Assembly: GCF_050947875.1 (NCBI RefSeq)
Contig: NC_134571.1
Span: 1,503,001 to 1,567,000 of the forward strand
DNA from: Dermacentor variabilis
Lineage: Eukaryota > Arthropoda > Arachnida > Ixodida > Ixodidae
Direction: 5' to 3'
DNA: 64,000 nucleotides
A program made the position numbers and the translations under genes. The first letter of the stretch is position 1; every line of letters starts with the position of its first letter. The notes under the pieces are model-generated. The model made no database searches. It saw only the letters and a program-made list of their open reading frames with translations, and had not been told where the DNA came from. Positions 1 to 12,058 of the stretch are shown piece after piece.

Positions 1-547
1 GTCTGCCTTGCCATTCGCACTGCCACATCTTTTTGCACCCGCACTTCGCTTAGGTGCTGTGCTTCTTTTCATCATTTTTGTCTCTGAGGGATCATTTCTT
101 TTGTCTGCTTGCCTATTTTGTCAATCCTGACAGCAGTCGTAGAATACATCTTCATGGGCACGCAGTGCAGTTCTTGATCTGCAACATTTTCTATGAAAGA
201 ATTATTTTGTGGACTTCAACTACAACCTGTGGGGATCAAAAGTTTATGTACTATGTTTTGGTCGTGAGCACAAGTGATGCTCAATGGCTGCTGTTTTGCA
301 GAAACATACAGTACTCTGCTGATTTGGGGGCGAAATAGGTTTATGTCTTTGATGCCTTTTATGTCGTGAATAAGTCATATCTTGGAATGTAAAAGTATGA
401 GCCTTACAGGGCTACTGAAACACTGTTTTAACTAGTAATCGTAGAATGGCCTCGCTATTCTCACGAATCTCATGCGACAAAAATTACATTTCATTTCATT
501 AGCCACAAAAGAGCTCGATTATCTTTATTCGCGTTGAACGTGCACAT
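1..547. other. AT-rich sequence, no gene seen
   Basis: No exon with matching splice sites, no recognisable transposon protein and no tandem repeat seen. Short open frames here have no family resemblance. It could be intron of the + strand gene whose exons begin at 2442, because the upstream exons of that gene are not visible in the window. Confidence 0.4.
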
Positions 548-1275
548 GTCTATCAATCTCAGCATTGCTATTTGTTGGGCGTGTTGGTAAACTGACTTGG
601 AAAGTATATTTAGCGCCAGCGAACAAGGACAGAAGGGAGACGACACCACAATGCGCTAACTTCAACAACTTGATTTTCTGGAAACACCCACCTATTTATC
701 CCATGCACAGTGTCGCCACCTCATCCAAATCTTAACCACCCAAAAAAGCCGTCTCCTTATCTAACAAGTCGACCGAAGGAGCACTAACACACATATCACT
801 ATTCGGACAGGGTCGCGTAGAAGCTGTTGTTTATGAGCTCCCACTGTCCTGTAGGAAAAAATACATCGGACAGTGGGGAAGGTGTCTTAATGGCCGGTTA
901 CGAGAGCATAGCCTAAACGGGAAAAATAAGCAATATGGTCATCTGTCAACTCATTATCAGAAATGCGGCTGTGCACCGGTGTATGGATCCTGCCGGGTTC
1001 TTGCGAGGCACAAAGATAAAGATGTGCGAGAGATTATTGAAGCTCAGGCTATCTGTTGGAACAGTGATACGTGTGTTAGTGCCCCTTCGGTCGACTCGTT
1101 AGATACGGAGACGGCTTTTTTAGATCGCTAAGGTTTGGATGAGGTGGCGTCACTGTGCATGGGTTAAATAGGTGGCTGTTTCCTGAAAATCAAGTTGAAG
1201 TTAGCGCATTGTGGTGTTGTCTCCCTTCTGTCCTTCTTCTCTGGCGCTAAATATGCTTTCCAAGTCTATCAATCT
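548..1275 (+). mobile_element. 5'-truncated Penelope-like element with inverted tails
   Basis: Seen: a 12-bp direct repeat gtctatcaatct at 548-559 and 1264-1275 brackets a 704-bp insertion. Inside, about 594-803 is the reverse complement of about 1058-1263, so the element tail occurs at both ends in inverted orientation. The left copy carries an extra ~34 nt (560-593) that the right copy lacks. Between and within the arms lies a GIY-YIG endonuclease segment (817-1131, +). Known: Penelope-like elements often insert as 5'-truncated copies with partial inverted terminal copies (pseudo-LTRs) and variable-length target duplications. Reverse transcriptase is absent, so this copy cannot move alone. 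Confidence 0.85.
817..1131 (+). pseudogene. Penelope-like GIY-YIG endonuclease domain, C-terminal fragment
   Basis: About 104 codons are open from 817 to the TAA at 1129-1131. The reading carries the GIY-YIG signature of Penelope-like polyproteins: VVYELPLSC, then KYIGQWGRCLNGRLREH, then a Cys/His-rich stretch, an E-A-Q segment and a conserved tail. In intact elements this domain follows the reverse transcriptase and nicks target DNA. The frame runs back into the inverted arm, so there is no true start and no RT. It is the same architecture as the better preserved copy at 45.7-48.2 kb but clearly diverged from it. Confidence 0.8.
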
Positions 1276-2441
1276 GTGTGGCAAAAAAGTGCTTGCGTGT
1301 GGTTCCGTTTTTTTTTTTTTCCATGTTTACCAAGGTTTTATACGCTTTGTATGACGTTTCGAAGGTGTGTATATAGCGATGAAAACTGGAAATAAATCTA
1401 TTATTGAAAGTTAGCACTGTGTGTGTCAGATGTGCCCTTCTGTTGTCCTTGTCGTTCAGCTTGCGCTACAACAAAATAAGATATGCAAAAGAAATTGCTT
1501 TCTCATTCAAATTTGCTTTTTTTATTGTCCGATAATTCGGAAAAATCGATCGGCAACTATACTTACTTGTGTAAAAGGTCGAATTTCAGTACAACGAAAT
1601 TTCGATAGAACGAAGGAAATTACCCTTTTTATTGACTTCATTTTGATGAGGTTTAACTGTATATGTTTCATTTATTTAACAGAAAACTGGCAGTTATGTA
1701 TTAGTGAGAATGTTCTTGTGATCACAAAATCATTCAGTAATTGTTGGGGAGTCCAGCTGCTTGCAGTGACACTGCATGACAACATTGTGGAAGCGAGAGG
1801 AAGCGATTTTTTCGCTGTTGTCGGCACGAAATTGTAAATTTGCAGCTACATGCAGTGCAATAATATTTGGCTCGCAACTTTACAGGAGCCTCTTCTACAG
1901 ATCAGCAACGTTTTTTTCACTCTGTTCAAAAAGTGTTTCAGGGCCCCTTCAGGTTTACTTAGCCAAGTATGTAATATCTTTCGTTTATAGGTAATGCATT
2001 GCTTTTTAGATGTGAACAGTAAGGGAAGTCTCAACTTGCCTGCTATCTATGAAATGAAGTATAGTAATTTGTGGGTAAGACTCTTGCTGTTGCAAAGCTC
2101 ATGTAAGCTAAGCAGCCATTTCAGGTAACGTGTAATATATTTGTCTGCTCTCGAAGGTGCACTTTTTGTAATTTCCCTATGTGTTGTGAAGCTGGTGTTT
2201 AAAATTTTACAAATTTTCAGCAGATAAGTACAAAAAATGCTAAAGCCCTATTTGGAAATCAATCACTCGCTTAAACTTTTCATTCAGAAAATGTTTCACA
2301 CAGTAAGGACCAAGTGATCATATGAATGTACTGCTCTTAAAAGGCCAATCAGGGTAGTAGCCATAGCGAATGGTATGTGCACAAAGGAGCCCAAATGTTA
2401 AGCCCATAACATTTTCAGCTTGCCTCTACACACACTTGCAG
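1276..2441. other. Intronic or intergenic sequence upstream of exon 2442
   Basis: No protein-coding segment could be supported. The stretch ends with a pyrimidine-containing acceptor (cacacttgcag) just before the exon at 2442, so at least its right part should be intron. A phrase near 1560-1650 (gatgaggttt plus aactgtatat) resembles the flank at 6175-6198, suggesting an old dispersed repeat of unknown type. Confidence 0.4.
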
Positions 2442-2552
2442 GCCTCGTCGTTACGAGCTGGGCGAGCTGATCGACTACATGTTCAGAGTTATGCGAAGAG
2501 AAAAAGAAGCTGGATACATTCGATACGACATGCGCTTTGACCCATTTTTCTT
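2442..2552 (+). CDS. Internal coding exon of an unrecognised host gene
   Basis: The exon has an acceptor AG at 2440-2441 and a donor gtaagt at 2553. It contributes one base to a split codon, then 36 codons (beginning PRRYELGELIDYMFRVMRRE and ending FDPFF), then two bases of the next codon. Those two bases join in frame to the exon at 2697, which in turn joins in phase 0 to 12059. The peptide is charged and Tyr/Arg-rich with no membrane segment. I do not recognise the family. Upstream exons lie left of position 2442, probably outside the window or in divergent sequence I could not pick out. Confidence 0.72.
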
Positions 2553-2696
2553 GTAAGTATTAGTATTCTTGCCCAGCATAGCATGAGTGAATTCTTAAGT
2601 TAGTACTTACCATGAGTCAGTGTTTATCTTGTGCAGCTAGGCTGTGGTCTGGTAAAGCACTTGTTATGACCTGCCTTCTTATTCGTGTTCTCCTAG

Positions 2697-2766
2697 GTTG
2701 CGTGTGCAGTTTCTTCAAATGGCTGGCTTGAAGTCTCCACGCCTGTCATGGGAAAGGTTGGAAAGG
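2697..2766 (+). CDS. Internal coding exon of the same unrecognised gene
   Basis: The acceptor ttctcctag ends at 2696 and the donor gtatgc starts at 2767. The first base completes the split Leu codon from the previous exon. The 23 codons that follow read LRVQFLQMAGLKSPRLSWER and then LER. The exon ends in phase 0, matching the last exon at 12059. The 144-bp intron before it is ordinary; the intron after it is about 9.3 kb and full of transposon remains. The internal phase agreement over three exons is the main evidence that this is a real gene. Confidence 0.72.
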
Positions 2767-5180
2767 GTATGCTTTGTCTGTTTGTTTCATGCCTGAAGAC
2801 ATGCATGCTCAGTAGCTGTATAAGAACATTGCTGTGTATAAAGCATGAAATTTCTTAAAGGTTGAGTCTTCATGGTGGAAGCAGGCCTTCACTTGTTTCG
2901 TCACACTTCGATAGGTTAGTTCTTGAGCACGAAAATCTGTATGTCTTGTTCAATTTTATGCAGCTGTAGTAGTTACGAATGATTCCTCTATGCTGGAAGT
3001 TTCTACATTAACTTCTAAGACACCTTTAATATCACTGTTGACTCCTTCATTTGCTCATATTTTTGTGTGCAATATCATATGCACACACTTCTGTCTGACA
3101 AATACGTTTGTGGTACATAATCCAGGAGTTGTGTGCAAAAGGCATTGTGCATTGTCTGTGTTAACTGTGCCAGATAGCTGAACGCAGTGCATATTTCTGG
3201 GCTACTAATTGGTTCCTATGAAGGGTGCAAAATCAGGTATTTTGTACATGCCTTGGAGCAAGATGCCGACACTTGAGCTCTCACTCAAAAGCACTCAAAA
3301 ACTATTGGCCGACAGAGGTCACAACTAATCAGTACTCGCGGACAACTTTCTTGGCTATGAAGCGAAGGCTACGAAAACTAAGCGCGCCTCTTTCACCGCT
3401 GCTGGAATTAGTCCCACAGTTTTGCTCACGTTTTCTTACGTGGAAAATAGGGAACAATACTTGCTTTCTTACAGCACCTAATTTGAAACAATCTGTAACA
3501 TTCACCAGTCAGATATTGGTATTTTATTGTACTTTTAGTTTGCTCTTTCGAGTTTTCACACACCCGAAACCGTAGCACGTTCTACACATTCATCAAATGC
3601 AAAATGACGCCCGTGTCTTCTTGTAAGTGTTCGTTGCTTGCTGTCCGGCCAATAAACTCCCCTGAGAGGCTGTTTACTAACTTTAGCAACTAAAGACTGT
3701 TGAACCACACAAAAAAAGTTTTTCCAGTGTCTGTGCGGAAACCAAGCTAGCCCATCTGGAAATCACAACCATGGGCACGTACAAACGAGTGAGCGAGCTG
3801 ATGCTGCGCCGGCTGTACCGACGGCAGCATCGGTGGCGCGTCGCCATATGGCTGCTTCGGAGCTCCGACGCTGGCTGCGATGCTTGCTGTTCAGAACTAG
3901 GTACATGTCGTATGTGAATAAGCATTGATTCACGCCGGATTATTGTATCTGCCTTGACTTGAGAAGTTGTGCGAGGTTGGCAAAACCGAAACAGGTGCCG
4001 AGCACGCCTGGACTACATTGTGCATTGCATACGAATGCAGTCATGTGCAGAAACTCTGCCCCCATAGCTTTCGTTTCATAGCAAAAAAAAGTCATCCGTG
4101 AGTATGGGGCTCCTGCTTTGCCCAGGGGGTGCTGCAAAAATGGTGCTAAAAAGCGCCCTCTGTCCTGAACTGGGTAGTACCAAGCACGGTTGTCTGCTCC
4201 AGAAAGCATGTTTACAATACGGACCTGCCACTTTCAGTTGTGTTGTACCATGGCTTGCCACGAATATTGGGCGCCGAAGATTTTTTCAGGGGTGGCATGC
4301 TGCGTAAAGGCAACAAATTATGCAACGCCGAATACGTGTACGCCATTAAAAAAATAAGCGGCGAAGTTTTAGCGTGGTGTCAATTGCAAGTGAAGCAAGT
4401 TGCGTAAGAAGTTGAACTTCAGGTAAGATTTGCACGCTGCTAGATTCAGGCGCACAAATGCGAGGAAATGCTTGCTATAAATGAATTCACAGCAGCAATA
4501 AGCAGACATCATGTGTACGGAACTGCTAGAGTGCATGACGGTATGTACCGCTATGGCAGCGATCTTTCAGCATGCCGCGATGTACGAACTGCTCGAGCGC
4601 TCAACGTGCTGGCTTGAGGTCAAGGATGAGCACATTTAACTCTCTAACCTGTGCTACTCATAGTGGGGTAGTGAACTGTCACCGAATCAGCCGGAATATT
4701 TGTGGTCATTTGCACACACCTGGTCACTTCACCACTTCGCACCGGTCGAATTGTTAATTGTCGCTTTGGCTGGGTCTTGAATCGTGAGTCACCAGCCATG
4801 CCTGCTGCTATGTCGGTCTGCCATTTAATAGTGATTATCTTAAGTGAGATGTTGGACTTGACCTGTAAATTATATACTGCATCTCTCAATTTTGCTACTT
4901 GCTCTGTTGTGCATTCCCTAGACATGGTCTGTAAATTATGCTATGCATCTCTCTTTTCACTGCTTGTTGTGTTGCGCATTCCCTTCACAGCAGCACAGGA
5001 ACTCAGCTTCAGGTCCCTTTTCTGCCACCTAAACGTTTGGAAAAACCAGAAAAAAAATTCCATTGAAGTTCTAAAATGTGATGCCTAACCGCAGCAGACG
5101 AAAAACAGGAATCACTGAGAAGTGTAGCACCGAAAGTTGTACAGAGCACAACGGCAGCAGCAGCCGATGATCCCATCCTC

Positions 5181-5582
5181 ATGGTAATAAAAAATGGCCC
5201 ACTTACCTTTGAAAAGTTTAATTTTTCTATATTTCGACGTGACAGATCCCACAAAAGGGGGGGGGGGGGCGTACTGATATGTGCACAGAAAAGTCTTCAG
5301 TGCGCTGAAATAACAGTAACAATGCCCTTAGAAATTGTCTTTGTGGTAAGCAACACTTCCCGCCCAGCCGTTGTTATCGGTACATGCTATCGTCCACCCG
5401 ACGCAAACCGCTCTTTCGTAGCTGACTTCCATGAGGTGCTTCACTCAGTAATAGTGCTTTATCCCCAATCACCTATCATACTGTTTGGCGATTTCAACTT
5501 CCCTGCAATCAATTGGTGCAGTGTAGCTGAAACAACATCAAGAAACAATGTCAAAAGTGATTTTCTTAATACATGTCAGTAA
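5181..5582 (+). pseudogene. Non-LTR retrotransposon endonuclease fragment
   Basis: An open frame of 133 codons shows motifs of the apurinic-type endonuclease of non-LTR elements: GGGGVLI, then YRPPD, then FGDFNFPAINW. Both ends of the domain and the whole reverse transcriptase are missing; the frame stops soon after the GDFN motif. Downstream (about 5585-5680) the sequence ends in ATTC-rich short repeats, which may be the 3' tail of another repeat. It is a dead fragment within the intron. The clade is uncertain: CR1/jockey-like by motif, not proven. Confidence 0.65.
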
Positions 5583-6200
5583 CCTTAACACAATACACTG
5601 CAAACTCATTACCATGGACATGGTGCCCTTTGGCCATACTTGGCCCTTGTGCCATTAAAAATCAAACATTCATTCAATCATACGTCATGCAAGGGCGATA
5701 GTATCACCGAAGTGGTCATTGCAGAATATGTCACCAGCATGACATAGTATTCTTGACAGAAAAGTAGTGAGCGTAATGTTTTCAAGAAAGGAAACGCAAG
5801 AAAGGCAGATGACAATTATTGTTGTGGGACAAGCTCCAAAGGGTGCAAACTGTTGTAAGAGTGTAGCATGTGCTCCAACACAAATGCACGGTTGCTTGGA
5901 CAAGAAAGGATGTGACCGGCAACGTTGGAATCTGTCTACAAGGGGAGAAATCGGTGCTGGTATCATTGGTGGTAACATGAGGGAGCCTTATCTATAGATG
6001 CGTACCTGTCCAGTGCTGATGCACATGAAAGTGGATGCAAATATATATTTCTGGCGGTATTTTTCAAATACTTTTTATGTGGGTTATGTGCAGCTAGCGG
6101 CCTTCAGTTTTTGTAATTTTGTTTGCATTGAAACTTAGCTTATCTCGAAATTTTTTCCGGTCTTTACAGCTTCGAGTTGATGAGGTTTTACTGTATATAT

Positions 6201-6360
6201 TGTTACGTAAGAAGGCGCAGATGAAAAGCTGTATACAAGTATATTTACAACGTAATACGCTGCACTTGGCCAAGAGGCAACAGCCCGCGCTAGTCTCTAA
6301 TCGTCGTCGTCGTTTTCTTACTGCTCGCCTCTTCGTTATTGGTAATACTATTCCGTAGCA
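6201..6360 (-). repeat. 3' LTR of the gypsy element
   Basis: The 160-bp segment reads TGCTACGGAATAG...CTTACGTAACA on the - strand, a TG...CA-bounded LTR. A G-rich polypurine-like tract (ccgggggtag, - strand) lies directly before its start. The first 14 bases recur at 9170-9183 as the stump of the 5' LTR. Confidence 0.75.
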
Positions 6361-6395
6361 CTACCCCCGGTGGCAAAAGTGCCGTCCCGGAGCGA

Positions 6396-9153
6396 CTAAA
6401 GGCCGGACTCGGAAGCAGTGTAGTAGGCCTTGAGCCTACTGACGTGCACGACATCACTAGATGCCAGAGTAGATGACGAGGTTGAGCTCACAGGAGCAAT
6501 TTCGTACTTCACAGGCGTCACCTGGCGCAACACGCGATAGGGCCCTGTGTATCGCGAAAGGAGCTTTTCTGAAAGTCCGACGTGACGAGAGGGCGACCAC
6601 AAGAGCACGAGCGCACCAGGCGAAAACTGTACGTCACGGTGGCGGGCGTTGTAGTGACGCTGCTGAGTGGTTTGCGAGTCCGTCAGTCAAGCACGGGCAA
6701 GCTGGCGTGCATGGTCGGCGAGGGCGATGGCGTCGCGCGCATACTCGCTTGTTGAGATGGAAGCAGGAGGAAGTGCCGTGTCAAGGGGCAATGTCGGTTC
6801 GCGACTGTAGAGTAGATAAAAGGGAGAAAATCCGGCGGTGTCGTGCCGGGAAGAATTATAAGCAAATGTGACGTAAGGAAGGGCAATGTCCCAGTCGTGG
6901 TGGTCCTTGGAAACGTACTTGGACAGCATATCGGTAAGTGTACGGTTTAACCGTTCTGTGAGGCCATTGGTTTGAGGATGGTATGAGGTAGTCAGCTTGT
7001 GTTGAGTGGAGCAGGAACGTACAATGTCGGCGATAACTTTCGAGAGGAAGTTACGACCACGGTCAGTGAGCAGCTGTCGCGGGGCGCCATGAAGTGAGAT
7101 AATTTCACGCAAGAGAAAGTCCGCGACGTCAGTGGCGGAACTGGTAGGGAGAGCCCGCGTGATAGCGTACCGAGTGGCATAATCAGTTGCGACGGCTACC
7201 CATTTGTTCCCAGAGGATGACGTGGGAAAGGGACCGAGGAGGTCTAATCCAACACGAAAGAACGGTTCCACAGGGACAGTGATCGGCTGGAGATGACCGG
7301 CAGGTAGCACCTGAGGTGTTTTCCGACGCTGGCAGGTATCACAGGCAGCAACATAGCGTTGGACGGAGCGAGCGAGACCAGGCTAATAGAAGCGGCGGCG
7401 GACGCAGTCGTACGTGCGGGTTACACCAAGATGTCCTGCAGTAGGTGCGTCATGCATCTGAAAGAGCACAGTCTGTCGTAGTTGTTTTGGCACGACAAGA
7501 AGAAGATCAGATCCGTCAGGGAGGAAGTTCCTTCGGTACAGAATGCTGCCGTGGAGGACATATCGGCGAATGGACGCGTCGGTAGGTGTAGAGCGCAGAC
7601 GCTCGATGAGTGCTCGCAGCGGTAGGTCTCGGTACTGCTCCTCGGCGATGTTAGCGAAGGCAGACACAGAGAAAATGCCGTTGGCGGTACTACTGTCGGC
7701 GTCGTCAGGCTCGTCTACTGGGTAACGAGACAGGCAGTCAGCGTCCTTGTGTAGTCGGCCAGATTTGTAGGTGACAGTATATGAATATTCTTGGAGGCGT
7801 AAGGCCCAGCGACCAAGTCTTCCTGTAGGATCTTTCAGTGAGCATAACCAGCAAAGTACGTGACGGTCTATGATAACGAAAAAGGGCCGGCCATATAAGT
7901 ATGGGCGGAACTTCGCAACCGCCCAAACAAGGGCCAGACACTCACGCTCAGTGATGGAATAGTTGCGCTCCGCGTGTGAGAGGAGCCTGTTGGCGTAAGC
8001 GATAACACGGTCTTGGCCGTGCTGGCGTTGTGCCAGTACTGCGCCAATTCCGTGACCGCTGGCATCAGTACGGACTTCGGTAGGTGCAGAAGGATCGAAA
8101 TGGGCCAGAACGAGAGGCGTTGTGAGAACGGCGATTTGATGTGAGAATGCAGAGGCCTCGTTATCGCCCCACTGGAAAGGGGCGTCTTTTTTCAAAAGCT
8201 CGGTTAGTGGTCGTGCTATGGCCGCGAAATTTTTCACGAAACGGCGGAAGTAGGAACAAAGGCCGATGAAGCTGCGCACATCCTTGACACACTTCAGAAC
8301 AGGGAAGTGCGTAACAGCATGGATCTTGCCTGGGTTCGGTTGCACTCCGTTCGCGTCAACGAGATGCCCAAGGACGGTAATCTGGCGATGGCCGAATTGG
8401 CACTTCGATGCGTTCAGTTGCAGACCGGCGCGACGACAAACGTCCAGGACTGCCGAGAGGCGCTCGAGGTGTGTAGCGAACGTTGGGGAAAATACTATAA
8501 CGTCGTCCAAGTAGCACAGGCATGTGGATCATTTGAAACCATGAAGAAGGGAGTCCATCATGCGTTCAAAAGTGGCAGGAGTGTTACATAGACCGAACGG
8601 CATCACTTTGAATTGATAAAGACCGTCCGGAGTTACAAAAGCAGTCTTCTCGCGGTCGAGATCGTCCACGGCAATCTGCCAGTAGCCGGAGCGGAGGTCA
8701 ATAGAGGAGAAGTAGGGAGCACCATGGGAGGCAGTCAAGGGCGTCATCGATCCGAGGTAGGGGATACACGTCCTTTTTGGTAACCCTGTTAAGGTGCCGA
8801 TAGTCCACGCAAAAGCGCCATGAGCCATCCTTCTTTTTTACCGGTACAACAGGTGACGCCCATGGACTACATGATGGTTCTATGATGTTCTTGGCAAGCA
8901 TTTTGCGAACTTCTGCCTGAATAACTTGACGCTCAGCCGGTAACACTTGATACGGGCGGCGATGAATAGGAGGGGCATCGCCGATATTAATGCGATGTTT
9001 ACCAGCTGTAGTTTGGGCCAAAGGATGATCGTTAAAGTCAAAAATATTGTTGTAGGAAAACAGAACGCGGTAGAGCTCACAAGCGTGCTCGGACGGCATG
9101 TCGGGCGCAATCATTTTCTGTAAGTCGGCGATGGTACAAGTTGTCGACTGCAA
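6396..9153 (-). pseudogene. Ty3/gypsy pol: reverse transcriptase, RNase H, integrase
   Basis: Read on -, domains follow the Ty3 order. RT lies at 9153 to about 8300 (motifs [54 protein letters not shown]). RNase H is at about 8100-7700 (TDASGHGIGAVLAQ). An H2C2 zinc segment is near 7400, the integrase core at 7310-6690 (D in LDLLGPF, D in LTDRGRNF, E in LTERLNRTL), and an integrase C-terminus reaches 6396. Lesions seen: a one-base insertion near 8725, a TGG-to-TGA stop at 8529-8531 just before YLDD, a TGG-to-TAG stop at 7383-7385, and a stop after the integrase core near 6685. Catalytic residues otherwise remain, so decay is moderate. Confidence 0.9.
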
Positions 9154-9700
9154 TGGTAGAGGAGGATCGACTATTCCGTAGCAATATGCCTGTGAGTGAT
9201 TTCGCTTGTTAATAAAATAAAGCTTTTGTGTCCAAAAGAAGGCCGTGGACTGTGTTATTCGTTTGTGAAAGTTGGCAGAAAAATACTGAACTTTGGGCTA
9301 TCAGAAAAAAAAAAAATCTTGATTTCTCACCAGTTTTCTTCTGTAAACATAACACTCAATTTTAACGTCTCCAATATTGAAAAATATGAAACTAGGAACT
9401 GAAGGACCCCATTTACTATAAAACCCTGCTTTAGTGTGACAGCTAGTATTCTTGATAATTTTTGGTGGGGCGCCATGGAGCGTGACATGGAGCCATGGAG
9501 CTCAAGACAAGCCCCATCTCAGTGGCATCATCTGCTATTTCAGTGCTGCCTGCAGCTTTGTCATGATCACTGAGACTATCAAAATTCTGTTGCATGGAAA
9601 ATATTTTAGTTTGCGAGGAGATTGCAAGAACACAAGAAAAAAGCCATAGATAACTGCCTAGTGCTGCAGAAACGCATGCAATCGCATTGTATGTAAAGTA

Positions 9701-9998
9701 GCCAGCAAAGACACCAAGGACAATACAGGGGAAATTACTTGTACTTACTAATTGAAATAAAGAAATTATAAGTTAATGGGATTGAAAGTGGATGAAAAAA
9801 CAACTTGCCGCAGATAGGGAGCGATTCCACGTCTTCGCACTATGCATGCGATGTCTGGTAGAGCACCGCACGCATAGTGCGAAGACGTGGAATCATTCCC
9901 CATCTGTGGCAAGTTGTTTTTTCATCCACTTTCAATCCCATTAACTTATAATTTCTTTATTTCAATTAGTAAGTATTGTCCTTGGTGTCTTTGCCGGC
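9701..9998. repeat. Long foldback (MITE-like) repeat
   Basis: The left arm 9701-9845 and right arm 9870-9998 are inverted copies separated by ~24 bp. The outer ends read gccagcaaagacacc on the left and its near complement ending gtgtctttgccggc on the right. The left arm holds ~15 extra bases. Sequence just right of it (10000-10060), including ccctcggttaaccc, recurs inverted near 50613-50640, so it belongs to a dispersed family. No transposase frame is present. Confidence 0.75.
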
Positions 9999-12058
9999 TT
10001 CTTATGATATGATTAATGAAAATCGGGCCCCTCGGTTAACCCCTTTCTTCTCGTTCATTATAGGTAAAGGTCATTCTGAAAGTCTGTTGGTATGCCAGTT
10101 TAAAAGTTGTTTAATTAAGCATATTTATGCTTCAAACACACCTTGAAAAGGCACACAGATGGTCAGATCATCCATGGAAGCTCTGCAAAATATTGTGTAG
10201 AAAAAAAAAAACTAACTTATTTTTACAGAACTTCAATCCACCGGTTCTCAACAGGCTTAGAGAAGTGTTGTAATCTTGCTGCCGCCGTAGTACCACTGTT
10301 TGTTCGTCTTTCTTGGTGTGCCATGCCTGAAACAAAGCATGACAAAGGAGCAAACAAGATTGGTCGCCATATGCTGCTCTTCATAGCAAAATGCATTTTA
10401 TTTGCAGGTGGTGTTCGTCTGTCTTATAGTATGCCAATTATTTATTTATTATTATTTTAATATATTTACAGTGTGCTTGTAAACAAGCAATAGAAATGGC
10501 AATGCATTACGATAATTGTGCCATTTACATAGACTGCTCCAAAGGCATCATGTACCTGCAAGGTGACTAAGGGGTGGATTGTCAGCAGCCTCATTGTCTA
10601 CTATGATTGCTGCAGAACATTACGAGAACAGTGGCTGCTCAAATCTATTTTTTGTGCTAAAAACCTGTATTTTTGCTTTCCATTTGCTTTTGTATTTCAT
10701 GCAGCTTCACAATTTGTATTTACTTAGGAGCATGGAGGAAGGAAATAAACGAAGAAGGAGCCTCACGTGACATTCTTGAAGCCATCATATAAAATGTAAA
10801 GGAGAAGTAGGCCCTCATCATGTGATAGGCAAGAAGTAGTTTCTAGTCGCCTACCATTAGATGTGAAGAGTTTTGGCATCATCTATCGCACCAGCAAACA
10901 TTTGGAACATGTAGCCTCTGAGATGTGGCAGCGCACCTTGCTTGCCACAGGCACTGTAGAATCTTGGAGGCCCTGACCAGCTATTAGAGGTGCTCTTGTT
11001 AAGCCTAATGGGCCAAGAAACCAAGCACAGATCTAGAACTCGTAACTTATACTTTGCTGTTGAAACATTGTGACTCTGTTGGGAACGATAGGGCAAAACA
11101 GTGCTGGACAATGGCATAATAGATCTGAAGTAGGTGGCTGTTGCCCCGTAAAAGTTACCATGATCCAAGCAATATTTTGAATGCTCCGGCAACCTTTTGG
11201 GCCTATTCGTTCCCAAGAGCCACCGCGCAGAAGGGCCCCAGACGAGAGGTACAGCGTTGGAGGAGGTTGGCTTGCCGAGGCTAGCTGAGTGACGTCGTAC
11301 TCCCTCCTAGTTTTTTTTTTTTTTTTCCTTCCTCCATGCCTGGGAGCCTTGAATTCTCCGAGTAGCAAAATGCATGGTCTTCGAAATGGTTGTGACGAAC
11401 GAGTGAAAAAGGTGTGCTAGGTGCCCCCATGCCTAGTTTTACCAGCAGTATCTTGAGGAGCTTCAAAGCAAAGTTTCATGTGCAAACCTTCCTGTATTTT
11501 CCTGATCATGGACGGGTGCTGCCGTCTTGCTGAATAGCTCACAATAAAAAAGAATTGCCTTACATGCTGAGTGGCCCTGGGTGCTCTTACTATAATAGCA
11601 CATCTATCGTGCCAACCAACTCCTTGAGACATAGCATGGGTGTGCACATGCACGCATGGCAGTTCTGTGTTCTCCAATACGCAAGTTTAAAATGAGCAAA
11701 CTTATAGTGTTTCATTAACCACTTCGCAAAGGTATAACTTCACATAGATTCCAAGATGCACGATGGATCTGCATAATTTTTTTATATTTTTGAAGCTTGT
11801 TAAATCCCTCTCCTAAAAATGAAGCACAGAGCAGTATAGTTGGCCATGGCATTAGTGTGTAAGTGCCCCTTTCACTGAATATCACAGTTTCAGCAAATTG
11901 TTGACACCTCTCGCTGTCTGAGTAGGCGTCACGCTAGGTATACTGTGCTGCCGTGTGTAGCAGATCGTATAATCACATGCAGTGCTCTCAAGGCTGTTGG
12001 CTTTCTAGGCTGTTGTGGCGCAAATAATGAGCAGTCCTGTGCTTTCTTCCTCTCCTAG

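Larger units (their letters stand above)
6197..9187 (-). mobile_element. Internally deleted Ty3/gypsy retrotransposon
   Basis: The element reads on the - strand. Its 3' LTR is 6201-6360 and its pol remains span 6396-9153. A 4-bp repeat atat flanks both ends (6197-6200 and 9184-9187). At the 5' end only 14 bp of LTR (9170-9183, actattccgtagca on +) remain, fused directly to pol. The rest of the 5' LTR, the primer site, gag and protease are gone. Since both outer termini and the target duplication survive, the loss happened by internal deletion after insertion. Confidence 0.85.
2767..12058 (+). other. 9.3-kb intron carrying several transposon remnants
   Basis: The intron is bounded by donor gtatgc (2767) and acceptor tctcctag (ends 12058). 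It holds a LINE endonuclease fragment (5181-5582), a - strand Ty3/gypsy element with its target duplication (6197-9187) and a long foldback (9701-9998). Stretches 2767-5150, 5700-6190, 10060-11300 and 11310-12050 contain no gene I can support. A T-run lies at about 11312-11329. Confidence 0.6.

Noticed and set aside
6473..6871. Plus-strand Arg-rich frame (132 codons) across the gypsy integrase
   Set aside because: Antisense shadow of the - strand integrase; no domain and no splice context.
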